DNA of 64,000 nt from Procambarus clarkii (Eukaryota > Arthropoda > Malacostraca > Decapoda > Cambaridae). The DNA lies in assembly GCF_040958095.1 (NCBI RefSeq), contig NC_091217.1, positions 11,529,120-11,593,119 on the forward strand. Reading direction: 5' to 3'. This document shows, piece by piece, positions 54,557 through 64,000 of the stretch. Every line of letters begins with the position of its first letter. Within the stretch, counting starts at the first letter, position 1. The notes beneath the pieces are model-generated. The model did no database searches and had not been told where the DNA came from. It saw only the letters and a program-made list of their open reading frames with translations. The translations under genes and the position numbers were made by a program.

Positions 54557-56946
54557 GGGCTCCAGTGATTTTTCAGCACTGTGCTTCGAGTGTGGTGATT
54601 GTCTTCCAGGGGTGCGAGAGCCAGGAGTTATTCTACAGTACTCGGGCTGTATGTGCCTAGGGTTACCTTCCCTAAGAGCCCTGTAAGTACTGCCCTTGGG
54701 GCTTGGGGTTACCTTCCACAAGTTCCTTGGGTCCTGCCTCTGCTGGGCTGTTTAACTGTTCGTTTTTTTGGCCGCCCTTTGGGTGCTTGGGTGTTTTGTC
54801 TCCTTGATTTACCTTAGGGTAAGAGGCAGTTTGCATTGGTACGGGATGCAAGGTGCTGCGCAGCTTGGTTTCACCATTCATAACTGCCGGCTCTGTTCCT
54901 TTGAGTGCGTTGTCCTCTTGCTGGGATTTATTTTTATTTTTGTTTGTACCTTGTGGAGGGATCTGCCTTGCTTGGTGACTGGTGACTGATCTAATACGGT
55001 TTTCTTCTGGTGGTGCCCCCTGCTAGGTCTTCGTGAGTGTACACGTCCCTGAGGTTCAGCTTTAGAAAGTTGCTTGGTAGTTTTGGGCACCGGTTAGCAG
55101 TACCCTGACTGGGATTCCCTGAGTGTGAGTTCCATCTCAGGACCCTGGGAAACCCCACGGGGGCGCGTGGGTCCGATGGATGTGAACCCGGAGTCCACCC
55201 CCCTCGCTTCGTGCGAGTTCGAGGGCTACTCGGTCCCCTTGTCTCAAGGTGACTCACTGATTTTGAATCTGTCACGCTGCCTGTTGGGTTGGTGACACTT
55301 TTGACCCGGAGTCCTGCGAGTTCTGTTGCTTGCTAGTGACTCGGTTTACTCAGTCTAATGATGATCTTCTACGGGTACAGGTGGCGCAGGCATTGCATGT
55401 GCGCTTTAGGTTGTTGCAATGCGGTCGGTTGGTTGCTCACCCGGATGCCCCAAGGCTGCCCCATTTTGCTTATAGGGACCCAGTCTTGAGGGGTGGGGGT
55501 CACTTCGACGTTGGTTCAGTCTGCATCCCCTCGTCCTACCCCTGTTGTGGTTCGTTCAGGCCCCCCCCCCCCTCCCCTCCTCTGCTTCCGGCCCTGAAGC
55601 GTCTGAGGGTTTTGGAGTCGGGGCAGGGTTTAGATGGTCTTAAGACTCGGGCAGTCTTGGGGGATGCCCCTTCTGGTGTGGTGACGGAGGCATTCGAGTC
55701 TGATCTCCCTGCTGCAGCCTCCGGGTCTGACCAGTGGTCCCTCCTTCCATCAGGCTTAAATGACTGCGCCGGCCTTTTCTTTAGAGGCTGGTGCTCTGGG
55801 GGATGACTCAGCCCCGGGACCTGTGGAGAAGGATCCTGGGGTAGAGAAGGAGCTGACTTGGGGGCCTTGGACCCCAATGGACCCTGCCTGGGTTTTTCTG
55901 CCCTCTGAGTGGGGCTTATTGTTACAAGGAGTGGGGTTCTCTTCTTCCCCCTCTGCGTACGAGTTGGATTTGGTGTCTGCCCCTCCCCTGGTTCGGTTCC
56001 GTGCCCCCCGGTTGCGTCGGTTCCGTCTTTCCGGATGTTTTCGGCTTATCACATCCTACCGTTTGTGGTGCGGGAAGCCCTAGCAGCTTGTCTCCTGTGC
56101 GACCTGGATTATGCCTCGCTTATGGATCAGTCTTCTTTCAGGTTTGGGCCATCGTTCCCTTTCTAGGTCCGTTATGTGGTTCTGGAGTCGTCCTGGCTGG
56201 CGGACTGTCCTGTGTTTGCTTTGAAGGCTTGGCATTCCTTTTGTCGTTCCCGCACGCTTGAGTGGAGCCAGGCTTTGACGGTGGTTCAGGGTTTCCTGGG
56301 GGAGACCTTGAGCACCTCAATGAGTGCTTGTTTGCCCCAGCCCTTCCCCGGGATATTGGCTTAGTGCAGTTCCATGTGCAGGTTTCCTCCCTTTCGGCTG
56401 CGCAGGTTGCTGAGGACTTGCGCTCTCATGGCATCTTAGCTTTGGTCTTGCATTTCTTTTCTCTCTTGGAGCTGTCTTCGGACTGGCTCCAGAGATATGG
56501 ATACTCTTTTCTTTCTTCTCCTCCTCGGTTTGTTGTGGCTCCTTCTGTTCGGGATTGTTTCTCGAAGGCTCTTTTTCTGTTGGCATTGGCCTCTGGGGGG
56601 TCGGGTCGGTGAGCTTCATGCTCTCCTCCGGTGCAGGGGTTTCTGCTCCTTTGGTTGTGGTGATAGGTTTGTTCACCTGCAGTTGTCTTCTTTTCTGGCA
56701 AAGAATGAAACTGCTGCTTTCTGGAGGGGTTCTTTGGTTGTTGATGCTTGGTTAGGCCAGCCGTGCATCATGCTGGGGGTTTCTATAGGCCATTGCTCCC
56801 CATGCCTCTCTGAGGGGGGCCAGGTTCTGGCTCGTGGTCCCCGGTAGGCCCACAGAACTCCATACACATGACTGATGCCAAAGTCTGACATTAGCATATC
56901 AGCCTGGATAAGCTTTGGGGAGCCTCCGGGTCTCACCCAGAAAATG
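54557..56946 (+). mobile_element. DIRS-like retroelement fossil, part 1
   Basis: GC-richer than its surroundings. A central-to-right part contains segments typical of DIRS tyrosine recombinases: SKALFLLALASG, GELHALLR and SSFLAKNE. The left part is probably gag-like. It is broken in many places and appears old. Parts seen: gag-like region and recombinase region. No RT was recognised in this piece. Identification rests on recalled family motifs. Confidence 0.55.
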
Positions 56947-57227
56947 ACGTTTCATTACATTCTACGCTGTTTTTTTTCACTTTGAATCATTTCTAGCTTG
57001 CCTAGGAGCTGACATAGATGAATTTGAAAAATATATGTTCTCGCGAAGCCCCAAAATAGGGGTTGTAACTTTTTAACCAAAAGTTGGGTCTGAAATTTGG
57101 ATTTTTGAGTAACGACAAAGATAGAGGCCAAGTTAGAGGAAAATTGATAGGGGGCGGTGTTGAGCACTGCATGATCTATCATAGAATGAGCCGTTCAATA
57201 TTATCCTTTTTAATTCTTAGATTCCAG
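56947..57227. other. Unassigned sequence before the exon-like island
   Basis: No repeat family recognised. Ends in a pyrimidine-rich 'ttatcctttttaattcttag', a plausible splice acceptor. Confidence 0.4.
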
Positions 57228-57383
57228 GATGTTACGTCGAGGTGGGAAACGCATCCGTATGGATGAACCACCACCTGAATATGATGCTCCACCCATGACA
57301 CCCATGACCCCAGCGTCAGAACTGCAGGAGCCTTATACTCCATATACACCGTTTACACCAACTGCAGAAACACCCCTTCATCA
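57228..57383 (+). CDS. Candidate host exon, Pro/Thr-rich
   Basis: Between an acceptor-like TTCCAG (or the upstream TTCTTAG at 57220) and a perfect donor GTGAGT at 57384, one frame is open and looks like protein: MLRRGGKRIRMDEPPPEYDA, then PPMTPMTPASELQEP and YTPYTPFTPTAETPLH. Basic start, then an acidic/proline stretch and TP repeats, as in the disordered tail of a nuclear regulatory protein and a possible proline-directed kinase substrate. Ends in phase 2. It is not part of any repeat family I recognise and is surrounded by fossils, as an exon in a repeat-filled intron would be. I do not recognise the gene. Confidence 0.55.
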
Positions 57384-57930
57384 GTGAGTACCAGAATACT
57401 GATCACTAGAAATTTTAGTCACCAGACAAATGTTTTATTACAATATTGTACAATTGTTCAATTTTGCCAATTAAAAGTATTTTCTAGTGATATTCAATCA
57501 TATGATTTACATTTTTGTTGTCAATGTTTTAATATCAATGTTGCCCATATAGCTCAGTGATTACTCACAGGAGTCAGGAAGGACACAAAATAACTAGGAG
57601 TTGGATATAACTCAGCTTTTGGTCTCCCATCATCATAAGATGACCATATCACTTATATGAGCCAACATAAAAAGCTTAAAATAACATTATTATTAATGAT
57701 AAAATCTGTAGGAGTCACGATGAGGGTTCGAACATATATGGTGAGTGTTCTCACACACACGTCCTAGTCAACTAGGCCATGGCATGGCTCCTACGGATTT
57801 TCTCATTGACACATTGTGTTAGTGTGATTACTCTGTATTTTTATTAATAATTAAGATTTTTTGTTTCACTTTTGTATACAAATTCCTTCAAAATATATTT
57901 CATATGAAAATAATAATAAATATTTTGCTT
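57384..57930. other. Intron-like spacer with SINE head
   Basis: AT-rich, apart from the tRNA-like repeat at 57708-57794. Confidence 0.5.
57708..57794 (-). mobile_element. tRNA-like SINE head (SINE-3)
   Basis: Minus strand GTAGGAGCCATGCCATGGCC, an A-box-like TGGCCTAGTTG and a B-box-like TGTTCGAACCC. The outer bases GTAGGAG and CTCCTAC pair. Internal arms do not fold as a standard tRNA, so a retroposon head is likelier than a gene. Confidence 0.6.
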
Positions 57931-58802
57931 CATGGTGTTTCCATGGGCTGGGTTTGCCTCTAGGCATTTTACTAGTTAATATAGTTCCACCTGTTTCACT
58001 ACTGCTGGGACTGTTCGGGGTCGGATCCACTTTGCCCTTCCTCGGCTCATGCATTGCTGGCTTCCTGTTCAGGCTTTTCTGGGTTCAGTGCCATGGCATC
58101 CTCCTTCCCCCATCATTCAATGTGCTCTCGAATGCCTTTGCTCTGGGTTGGGATTTTATGTCCAATGCTCACTAAGCACACCAGGTTTGTTGGTCGGGTA
58201 CAAAGTACAGTGTGCAAAATTGTGATGGTGGGGCAGGCTCTTCAGAGTATTCATCTTCCTATGGGCTCTGTTCTCTGGCTACCTCCCAACTGCTACCTGG
58301 TGGTTCATTCACTGAACCGAATATGGGTCTCTTTAGTCCATTCCCCTTTGGAGATGGACTTTGCGAGGAACTTGGCTTCTGGATTCTTGGGTTTGATTCT
58401 GTGTGGGGCTCACATGCGGTGTGTGTTCATTGTTCTCATGGATGGGGTCTCATTTCTGACCCATTTGCATGGAGTGTACTGTTGATGACATGTCCTGTTG
58501 GCTCTGAGTGATATTCAGTCGACCAAAAGTGGATCTTTTTGCGTCAGTATGAAACCGATGTTTTCCCTCCATATCTCAATTGCGAGGCTCTCTTGGCAGA
58601 TGCCCTTCAGCTGGGCAGGTCAAGGTAGAGATACTTATACCTCTTCCTCCTGGTTCAGCTGCTGCTCCAGATGTTGTCCAGGATGGAGATGCACTCTAGC
58701 AAGGTGATCTTTCCTAAGTGGTCAGCTCAGCCATGGTTTCCGCCTTTTCTGGCTTGGTGTCCAAACCCGAGTGTTTTACTGCTGTTTCACCTCTTTTCAG
58801 CA
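57931..58802 (+). mobile_element. DIRS-like fossil, RT/RNase H region
   Basis: Recognisable family segments: FRLFWVQCHGILLPPSFNV, LNRIWVSLVHSPLEMDF and SAQPWFPPFLAWCPNP, which belong to the RNase H and following region of DIRS-type polyproteins. Broken at several points and old. Its right edge is cut by a LINE piece. Confidence 0.6.
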
Positions 58803-59225
58803 GATTGGCCCCAGGGCACAGTCCTTGCACCCCTATTCTTCCTCATTCTTGTATCAGATACAGACAAAAATACTAGTAACAGCTTAATGTCATCCTTTGC
58901 AGATGATACAATTATCAGCATGAAAATTTCCTCTGTAGGAGACTGAAAAACTACCAGCCAATGTTAACAAAGTCTTCAATTAGGCAACTGAAAATAACAT
59001 GATGTTTAATAGTGATATGTTCCAAGTACAGTACAGTACTTATGTATGACAGAAGCAAGGAACTTAAATGAAATATAGGGTACAAGACACAGACTTACTC
59101 AGAGAATGAAAACAGTGTGTGTAAAATATCTGGGAATTATGATATCTGACAACCTGAAATTTAGTGAACATAATCAAGCAAATATAGCAACAGACAGGAA
59201 AATGATAGGATGAATTTGTGTGGAT
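58803..59225 (+). mobile_element. LINE fragment, RT catalytic region (family G)
   Basis: PQGTVLAPLFFLILVSDTDK, SSFADDTIISMKISS (catalytic FADD), then a stop, NKVFNWATENNMMFNSD-like and KYLGIMISDNLKFSEHNQAN. A short, isolated non-LTR RT piece inserted in the DIRS fossil. Relation to families A-F not settled. Confidence 0.7.
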
Positions 59226-59565
59226 GTCTTAGTTGCTACTTTAGGTTTCTTTCCTTTGGTTTTGACTTGGCAATCAGGCCTTACAATTTTCTTGTGGGTC
59301 ACGGTTTCTTATCTTCATTTCTTGGGGGTCTGCGTCTTGGCTAGACCTTCGGGTTCTTGGTCGGCATCCTTTTTTCTGACTCCAGCATCTCTGGCCACTT
59401 GGTATTTTACATCATTCTGTGGAGGTGAATAATGTCTAGGCTTTCCATTGGCTGCTCAAGTGGTTATGTGGTAGCCTTTGCACTTTGCTTGCATGGCTTT
59501 CTACTTGGCAGTCTTTTTTTGGGCTCTGCATCGATTTCTCTGATGTTGCCCCTTTTCCTGCATCA
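59226..59565 (+). mobile_element. Probable DIRS-like fossil piece
   Basis: T/G-rich coding-like sequence in the style of the preceding fossil (LTWQSGLTIFLWVTVSYLHF). Assignment is by composition and position rather than by a firm motif. Broken. Confidence 0.35.
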
Positions 59566-59815
59566 GGCCGGTGGCTAAGCGGACAGAACACTGGACTCGT
59601 GATAGTGTGATCCCAGGTTCGATCCCGGGCGCCGGCGAGAAACGATGGGTACAGTTTCTTTCACCCTGATGCCCCTGCTACCTAGCAGTAAATAGGTACC
59701 TGGGAGCTAGTCAGCTGTCATGGGCTGCTTCCTGGGGGTGGAGGTAAGGTCGAGAACTGGGCCGCGGGGTCACTAAAAGCCCCGAAATCATCTCAAGATA
59801 ACCTCAAGAAGGTCT
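59566..59815 (+). mobile_element. SINE-2 with tRNA-like head
   Basis: Head at 59567-59638: acceptor arms GCCGGTG and CGCCGGC pair over seven bases, A box GGCTAAGCGGA, loop CTCGTGA (anticodon position CGT, Thr-like) and T arm with GGTTCGATCCC. The anticodon stem is partly unpaired, and the body ('agcagtaaataggtacctgg', 'gggctgcttcctggg', 'aaaagccccgaaatcatctc') follows without a terminator, so it is a SINE head and not a tRNA gene. A headless copy is at 13827. Confidence 0.85.
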
Positions 59816-60687
59816 GTCTGGTTTGGGCTTCATTTGTGCTTCAACAGATTCTTGCCCACCATTTTTCTCTTTTGGCTTTTTGGGATCTGGTGTTGTGGCT
59901 CCTTGCTCCTCCTATATCTGTTCACATGATATAGGAGACTCTTCATAGTAGTCTGTTCACAGACTACTTGGACCTGGCCTGGAGATTTTGTGATCAGCTT
60001 TCACCAAGTGGCTCAGGGCCAGTTCAATTTCCTCTTCTTTCTATTTGGATCGGAGATGTTTGCTGGCAAGATGGTCTTTCTGGCTCCATGCTGGCTAGCT
60101 CAGCCATGATTCCTGGCTTTTCTCACTCAGTGTCTGAATATATACGTTTTTCTGTGGCTTCTCCTGTTTCCGAGGTTCAGTCAGAGTATGTTCCTTAATT
60201 GTTTGAGGCCCTCTACTGATCTTTGTGTTTGGACTTTGAGTCTAGTTTACCATCGTGTGTGGGATTCTGAGGGGCAGGGGTATCTTGTCTTATGGTGTCA
60301 CAAATGCAAATTTCCTTTTGCAGCAATATGAAGATACAGTACATGGCTGTCTCTTCATACTATGTCTTTGTTGTCCATGCTGGTTGATTTCTCTCTTCTG
60401 TCTTGGCTGTTTGTCAATCAGCATCTCGTGTCTCATACTTTTGCTTCCTCACAGAACTTTTTGTCTCTTTGGTGTCAGTGCTGGTAGACTCCTCTTTTCT
60501 GTTAGTTCCTCCTGGGCAGTCTTGGCAACTTGGTTTTAGTGTTGACATTTTGATTTTGCTGTTTTTTAGGTTGTATTGTTCCTTTTTCTACTCTAGCTTG
60601 CTGCTGCTTCTCCAGAGCCTTCCTGATCTCTGGAGCATTTGCTTGTTTTTCTTTCAACTTTTTTCTCTGCATCTTCTTTTGTCATAG
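59816..60687 (+). mobile_element. Probable DIRS-like fossil, continued
   Basis: Same T/G/C-rich style as 59226-59565. Weak family resemblance only. SINE-1 cuts it at 60688 and it seems to go on at 60954-61121. Broken and old. Confidence 0.35.
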
Positions 60688-60953
60688 GTCTCCGTGGTGT
60701 AGTTGTAAGACACTCGCCTGACGTTCCGCGAGCGCTTTGTCATGGGTTCGTATCCTGGCTGGGGAGGATTTACTGGGCGCAAATCCTTAACTGTAGCCTC
60801 TGTTTAACGCAACAGTAAAATGTGTACTTGTAACAACGATTCTTCGCGGCAGAGATCGTATTCAAGGGACCTGCCCGAAACGCTACACTTACTAGTGGCT
60901 GTACAAGAATGTAACAACTCTTGTATATATCTCAAAAAAAGAAAAAAAAGAAA
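60688..60953 (+). mobile_element. SINE-1, diverged plus copy
   Basis: GTCTCCGTGGTGTAGTTGTA, B box GGGTTCGTATCC, core CCCGAAACGCTACACTTACT (stem broken here) and an A-rich tail with G interruptions, so the oldest of the four copies. Confidence 0.9.
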
Positions 60954-61144
60954 GAGGTCTTTTCCTTGTGGTGGTGTTTCTGTTGGTTCTCACTTCTGTC
61001 TGTAGGGTTGGGGAGCATCCTGTTCACCTTCAGAAGTGGGAGGTTTGTTCTTTTGGTTCTGGGACATTTTCTTTGTTTACAGCTGCTACCTTCTTTTAGC
61101 TATACTGTATTTTCTCCTTGATTAACCACTGCACTATGCCAAAT

Positions 61145-61250
61145 GACAAATGCCGTTCGCCCATTAATGCGCTAACCGACAAATTCCGTTAGCCTATTAC
61201 TACACCAACCGACAAATGCTGTTCGCCCATTACTGCGCCAACCGACAAAA
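61145..61250 (+). repeat. Subterminal repeats of piggyBac element
   Basis: About three units of CCGACAAATGCCGTTCGCCC plus 'attactgcgcca', period 39-42 bases, next to the left terminus where transposase-binding repeats are expected. Confidence 0.85.
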
Positions 61251-61559
61251 GTTTTTTTATTTTTTCATACACGGTCGAAATGCGCTCGCGGTAGGTTGGG
61301 TACGAAATGGATTCTTGGGACCTCCAGTGAGAGGCAGCCATTTTGGGAAAAAATCCCAGAATGTCCTAGGGCTGCTGGCTGGGTTAGTACTGAGTAAGCA
61401 ACCATGGGTGGCGCACACGCCTCTGGCTCCCAAACACCTGTCTGACGCTGTGTTGAAAGATCGCTCTCTGTCTGTGAAATTCAGACCTTATTGCTTGACG
61501 AACATAAGGGTCATGATATTGAAGCAGCTAGGTGCAATAAGGACCTAACACAAAAGTCG

Positions 61560-62084
61560 GATGCAAGTGATACAGCACCTATGAGGATGATACAGCTAGC
61601 GTATTCAGTTGTAGCTCTGAGCGCCACCCTTGCCCACCTATGCCATCCAATTTATATAGATGATACATAGATGAATCGTTTTCTGGGTTCAGTGATGATG
61701 CATCTGATACAAGTAGCATAGATGAACAGTGTTAGCAGCTTCCATGGTGGCATTTTCTATAGATATTTTTTAAGAATAGCTGAATCTCTTTCAGAATGAC
61801 TGAATCTCTTCCAGTCAGGGACCTTACAAAGTGATCTTTTCAAGACTACCTTACAAATTGATCTTTTCCTATAATCTGTTCAAGACTACCTTATGCTTTA
61901 CAAGCTTGGCTACATGCCACCTACAAGTACTAAAGCCAATGGTGTACATGAGTGCGTTATGTGCAAGCACACAGAACGAAGAAACGGGAAGCAAAAGTCT
62001 ATCTGTACCTGGTGCAACGAGAGCGAAGTCGCGCTGTGTACCATGGACTACTTCGTTGATTATTACTCACTTCCGAAGTATTGA
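61560..62084 (+). pseudogene. piggyBac transposase remnant: acidic N-end and Cys-rich C-end
   Basis: 61570-61735 reads an acidic Ser/Asp-rich segment, with DESFSGFSDDASDTSSIDEQ across two frames, typical of the N-terminus. After a short non-coding join, 61893-62084 is open to a natural stop and gives KANGVHECVMCKHTERRNGK, then SICTWCNESEVALC and FVDYYSLPKY. This is the C-terminal Cys-rich zinc-binding domain that recognises the element's ends. The whole catalytic core with its DDD triad is missing. Confidence 0.8.
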
Positions 62085-62620
62085 GTGGAGTGTGTAATAC
62101 AGTGTGTTACTGTGTAAATAGTGTGTGAAACTGTATATATTGTAATTTTAGTGAATTTTTAACAAGTAATATTGCGACAATAAACATTTATTGTGGACAC
62201 ATTACTGACACATGTATCACAGTTCCATGGTACATTATGAACGTTCTATTGTATACATATTGTAAAGGACACAAATATGCATCATATACGATAAAAAACA
62301 CACATAAAACTGCATTGGAAATACATAGAACAAGTAATGGAAAATATATTTGTGGCAACTCCTGGTGCTTGAATGGCCCACATGACCGCCTCTGGGAGCG
62401 TCATGCATAGGCGACCAGCCCGTGATGACGTCACAGCGTACCTTGTCCATGTCCCCACAGCCAAAGTAAGTGGAATTTGGTATTTATTTTTACATAGACA
62501 TGCTCACAGTAGGGAATTTATCATTTTACAAACAAAAAATTATTTTTGGGGAACACTTGATTTTATGCACACAGGGGGGAATGTCGCAATACAGTAAACT
62601 CGGCGCATCACAGTGGTTAA

Positions 62621-63570
62621 AAGGATGAAACTAAAAAATATGTATTTTATCAGTATAGTATGCTTTCTTTATTCAGAGTGAATTTGACAAGAGTTTATAT
62701 AGAAAAACTGATAAATTTTAGGAACATCTCCCTTATAATTTTTCTCATTTCTCTAAAATAGTTAACCTATCTGAACACACTGTACTATTAAATACTCATT
62801 TTAGGTTTTCAATCACAAGTGCAGTACAGTACAAAATTGAAGTGCAGAGACTTGGGTAGCTTGCATGATCCAAGAAGCTAATCCAAATAGTGTAAACACA
62901 AGATAAATGTGAGGAATCACTTTGTGAGAGAGTGATATTTTAGCATTGTGCACTAAAATGTCATCCTGGCTGCCTGAAACTTGTGCAACAACTCATGTAC
63001 AGGCAAACTCAAACTCACTTAGTTCAAATTTTGGTGTTAAAACACAATAAGATGCGTGTCCAAATTTGTGTCATCTGAGTTCAGGCAGAGGGAGGGTGTA
63101 CTGTATTTAATTGCTTGCTTGGGAGCAGCACACACTGCATGTGCCTTTTTTCATTCATTAGTGGTAGCAAATGTTCCATTTGCAGAAACATGAGAAGTTT
63201 GTGTCCTTAATACTAGAACTGCTGTAGCTTGTCTATCATATGGATGAGGAATATTCCATCACTGCTGGATTTGATATTTACCAGGAAAGAAAGAGTTATT
63301 TAACCTTCAGTACCTTCCTTGGGTAAGAGCAACAGTGTCCTTTTCGAAATAAAATATGATGTGCGTTATGACCTAGAAGAGAATGGGGAAATGAAACAAT
63401 TGAAAAACTTTATTTCGGGAGAGGAAAATATGGGGAACTTAACATGTTCATGATGAATTTCATTTCAAAGATTTGTTATTAGGCAGTGAACTATATAATA
63501 TACAGTATATGATGAAGGTACACGGAAATTTATACCAGTACAGAGATGCAGAACTATGAAGCAGGATTGG
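62621..63570. other. Spacer, nothing recognised
   Basis: AT-rich sequence with no domain, tail or inverted terminus identified. Confidence 0.45.
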
Positions 63571-64000
63571 TTCAATATAAATTGAGAGAGCCAGAGAACA
63601 AAAGACAAAAAAAATTGGAAATCAATATAGGAAGAGGCTTAACCATCAAATATACCAGCAATACAAACAGGCAAGAAACAACTACACAGTAGTGAGAAGA
63701 GAGTCAGAAATATACTTTAAGAAAGGGATTGCAGATAAGTGTCAAACAGAACCAGGTTTATTCTATATACTGTACTGTATTCACTAAAAGCAAATTGCAA
63801 GTAAAGTATAAAATTCAGAGGTTGGAAATGTGGAACAGATTCATAGAGATTGAAAAAGAAATGTGTGAAACACTAAATGAACAGTTCCAGAGTCTGTGTG
63901 TTCAAAATTAAATCTTTAGAGAAGCAGACAATACAGATTTCAGAGAATGCAATAGAGTACAAAACCCTGTCTTGAGATAAGTGGAAAAATGCTCAAGGTG
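63571..64000 (+). mobile_element. CR1-like LINE F fragment, linker before RT
   Basis: Reads RKRLNHQIYQQYKQARNNYT, VVRRESEIYFKKGIADKCQT and EPGLFYIL, then across a shift ETLNEQFQSLC. This is the linker between endonuclease and RT of a CR1-like LINE. The last motif corresponds to CEELNKRFQ in the minus fragment at 42601. It continues past the window end. Confidence 0.7.

Larger units (their letters stand above)
61126..62616 (+). mobile_element. piggyBac element, internally deleted
   Basis: 1,491 bp between TTAA at 61122-61125 and TTAA at 62617-62620. Ends CCACTG and CAGTGG, with a further partial match over about 19 bases. Direct subterminal repeats at 61145-61250. Encodes only the two ends of a transposase, so it could only move with help. 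Confidence 0.85.

Noticed and set aside
59567-59638. Functional tRNA-Thr gene
   Set aside because: The acceptor arm pairs well, but the anticodon stem is imperfect, a SINE body follows, and a related body occurs at 13827.

Overview
The window looks like repeat-dense, non-coding arthropod nuclear DNA, most probably from a decapod crustacean. The evidence is spliceosomal-type exon borders, CCTAA/TTAGG tracts, long TA and mono/trinucleotide arrays, and many decayed LINEs, tRNA-headed SINEs and cut-and-paste transposons of types I associate with decapod genomes. The taxonomic call rests on recall and has not been searched. No rRNA gene, free-standing tRNA gene, CRISPR array or bacterial-type operon is visible.

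Layout. 1-2260: a GC-rich unassigned stretch, AT-rich spacer and an old CR1-like LINE scrap. 2375-4575: five short open segments with good splice borders and one shared phase, ending at a stop and AATAAA; this is the best candidate for a host gene 3' end. 5722-9345: a LINE RNase H fragment with a perfect palindrome, then a nearly whole hAT transposon (16-bp TIRs, 8-bp TSD, one frameshift). 12318-16578: a second copy of the same LINE, a SINE scrap and two opposed Tigger/pogo fragments. 16579-21282: simple repeats and LINE tails. 21283-29098: a 1,132-bp block repeated directly on either side of 5.55 kb of unfamiliar DNA, which holds a 51-bp minisatellite, higher-order repeats and a roughly 2-kb GC-rich array. 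29465-44430: a mosaic of two main LINE families, A (CR1/L2-like) and B (I-like, with RNase H). These are nested in each other with readable target-site duplications, and two A copies lie head to head.

44434-53920 is one CR1-like LINE (family D). Its ORF1 encodes an SGNH-hydrolase-like domain and its ORF2 an endonuclease and reverse transcriptase. It was opened in turn by a LINE tail carrying two TA-flanked MITEs, by a LINE plus SINE fragment, by a 3.0-kb DNA transposon with very long inverted repeats, and by another SINE. 54557-61121 holds fossil DIRS-like retroelement pieces broken up by a LINE piece and SINEs, with one exon-like island at 57228-57383. 61126-62616 is an internally deleted piggyBac element with TTAA at both ends. 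The end of the window holds another LINE fragment.

How the parts relate. The autonomous elements supply machinery and the short ones appear to borrow it. SINE-1 and LINE families A and C share the 3' core CCCGAAACGCTnnGCGT, which could fold into a small stem-loop and would be a plausible shared reverse-transcriptase recognition site. The most unusual region is 21283-29098. The best-defined element that I could not assign to a family is the long-inverted-repeat transposon at 50096-53092.
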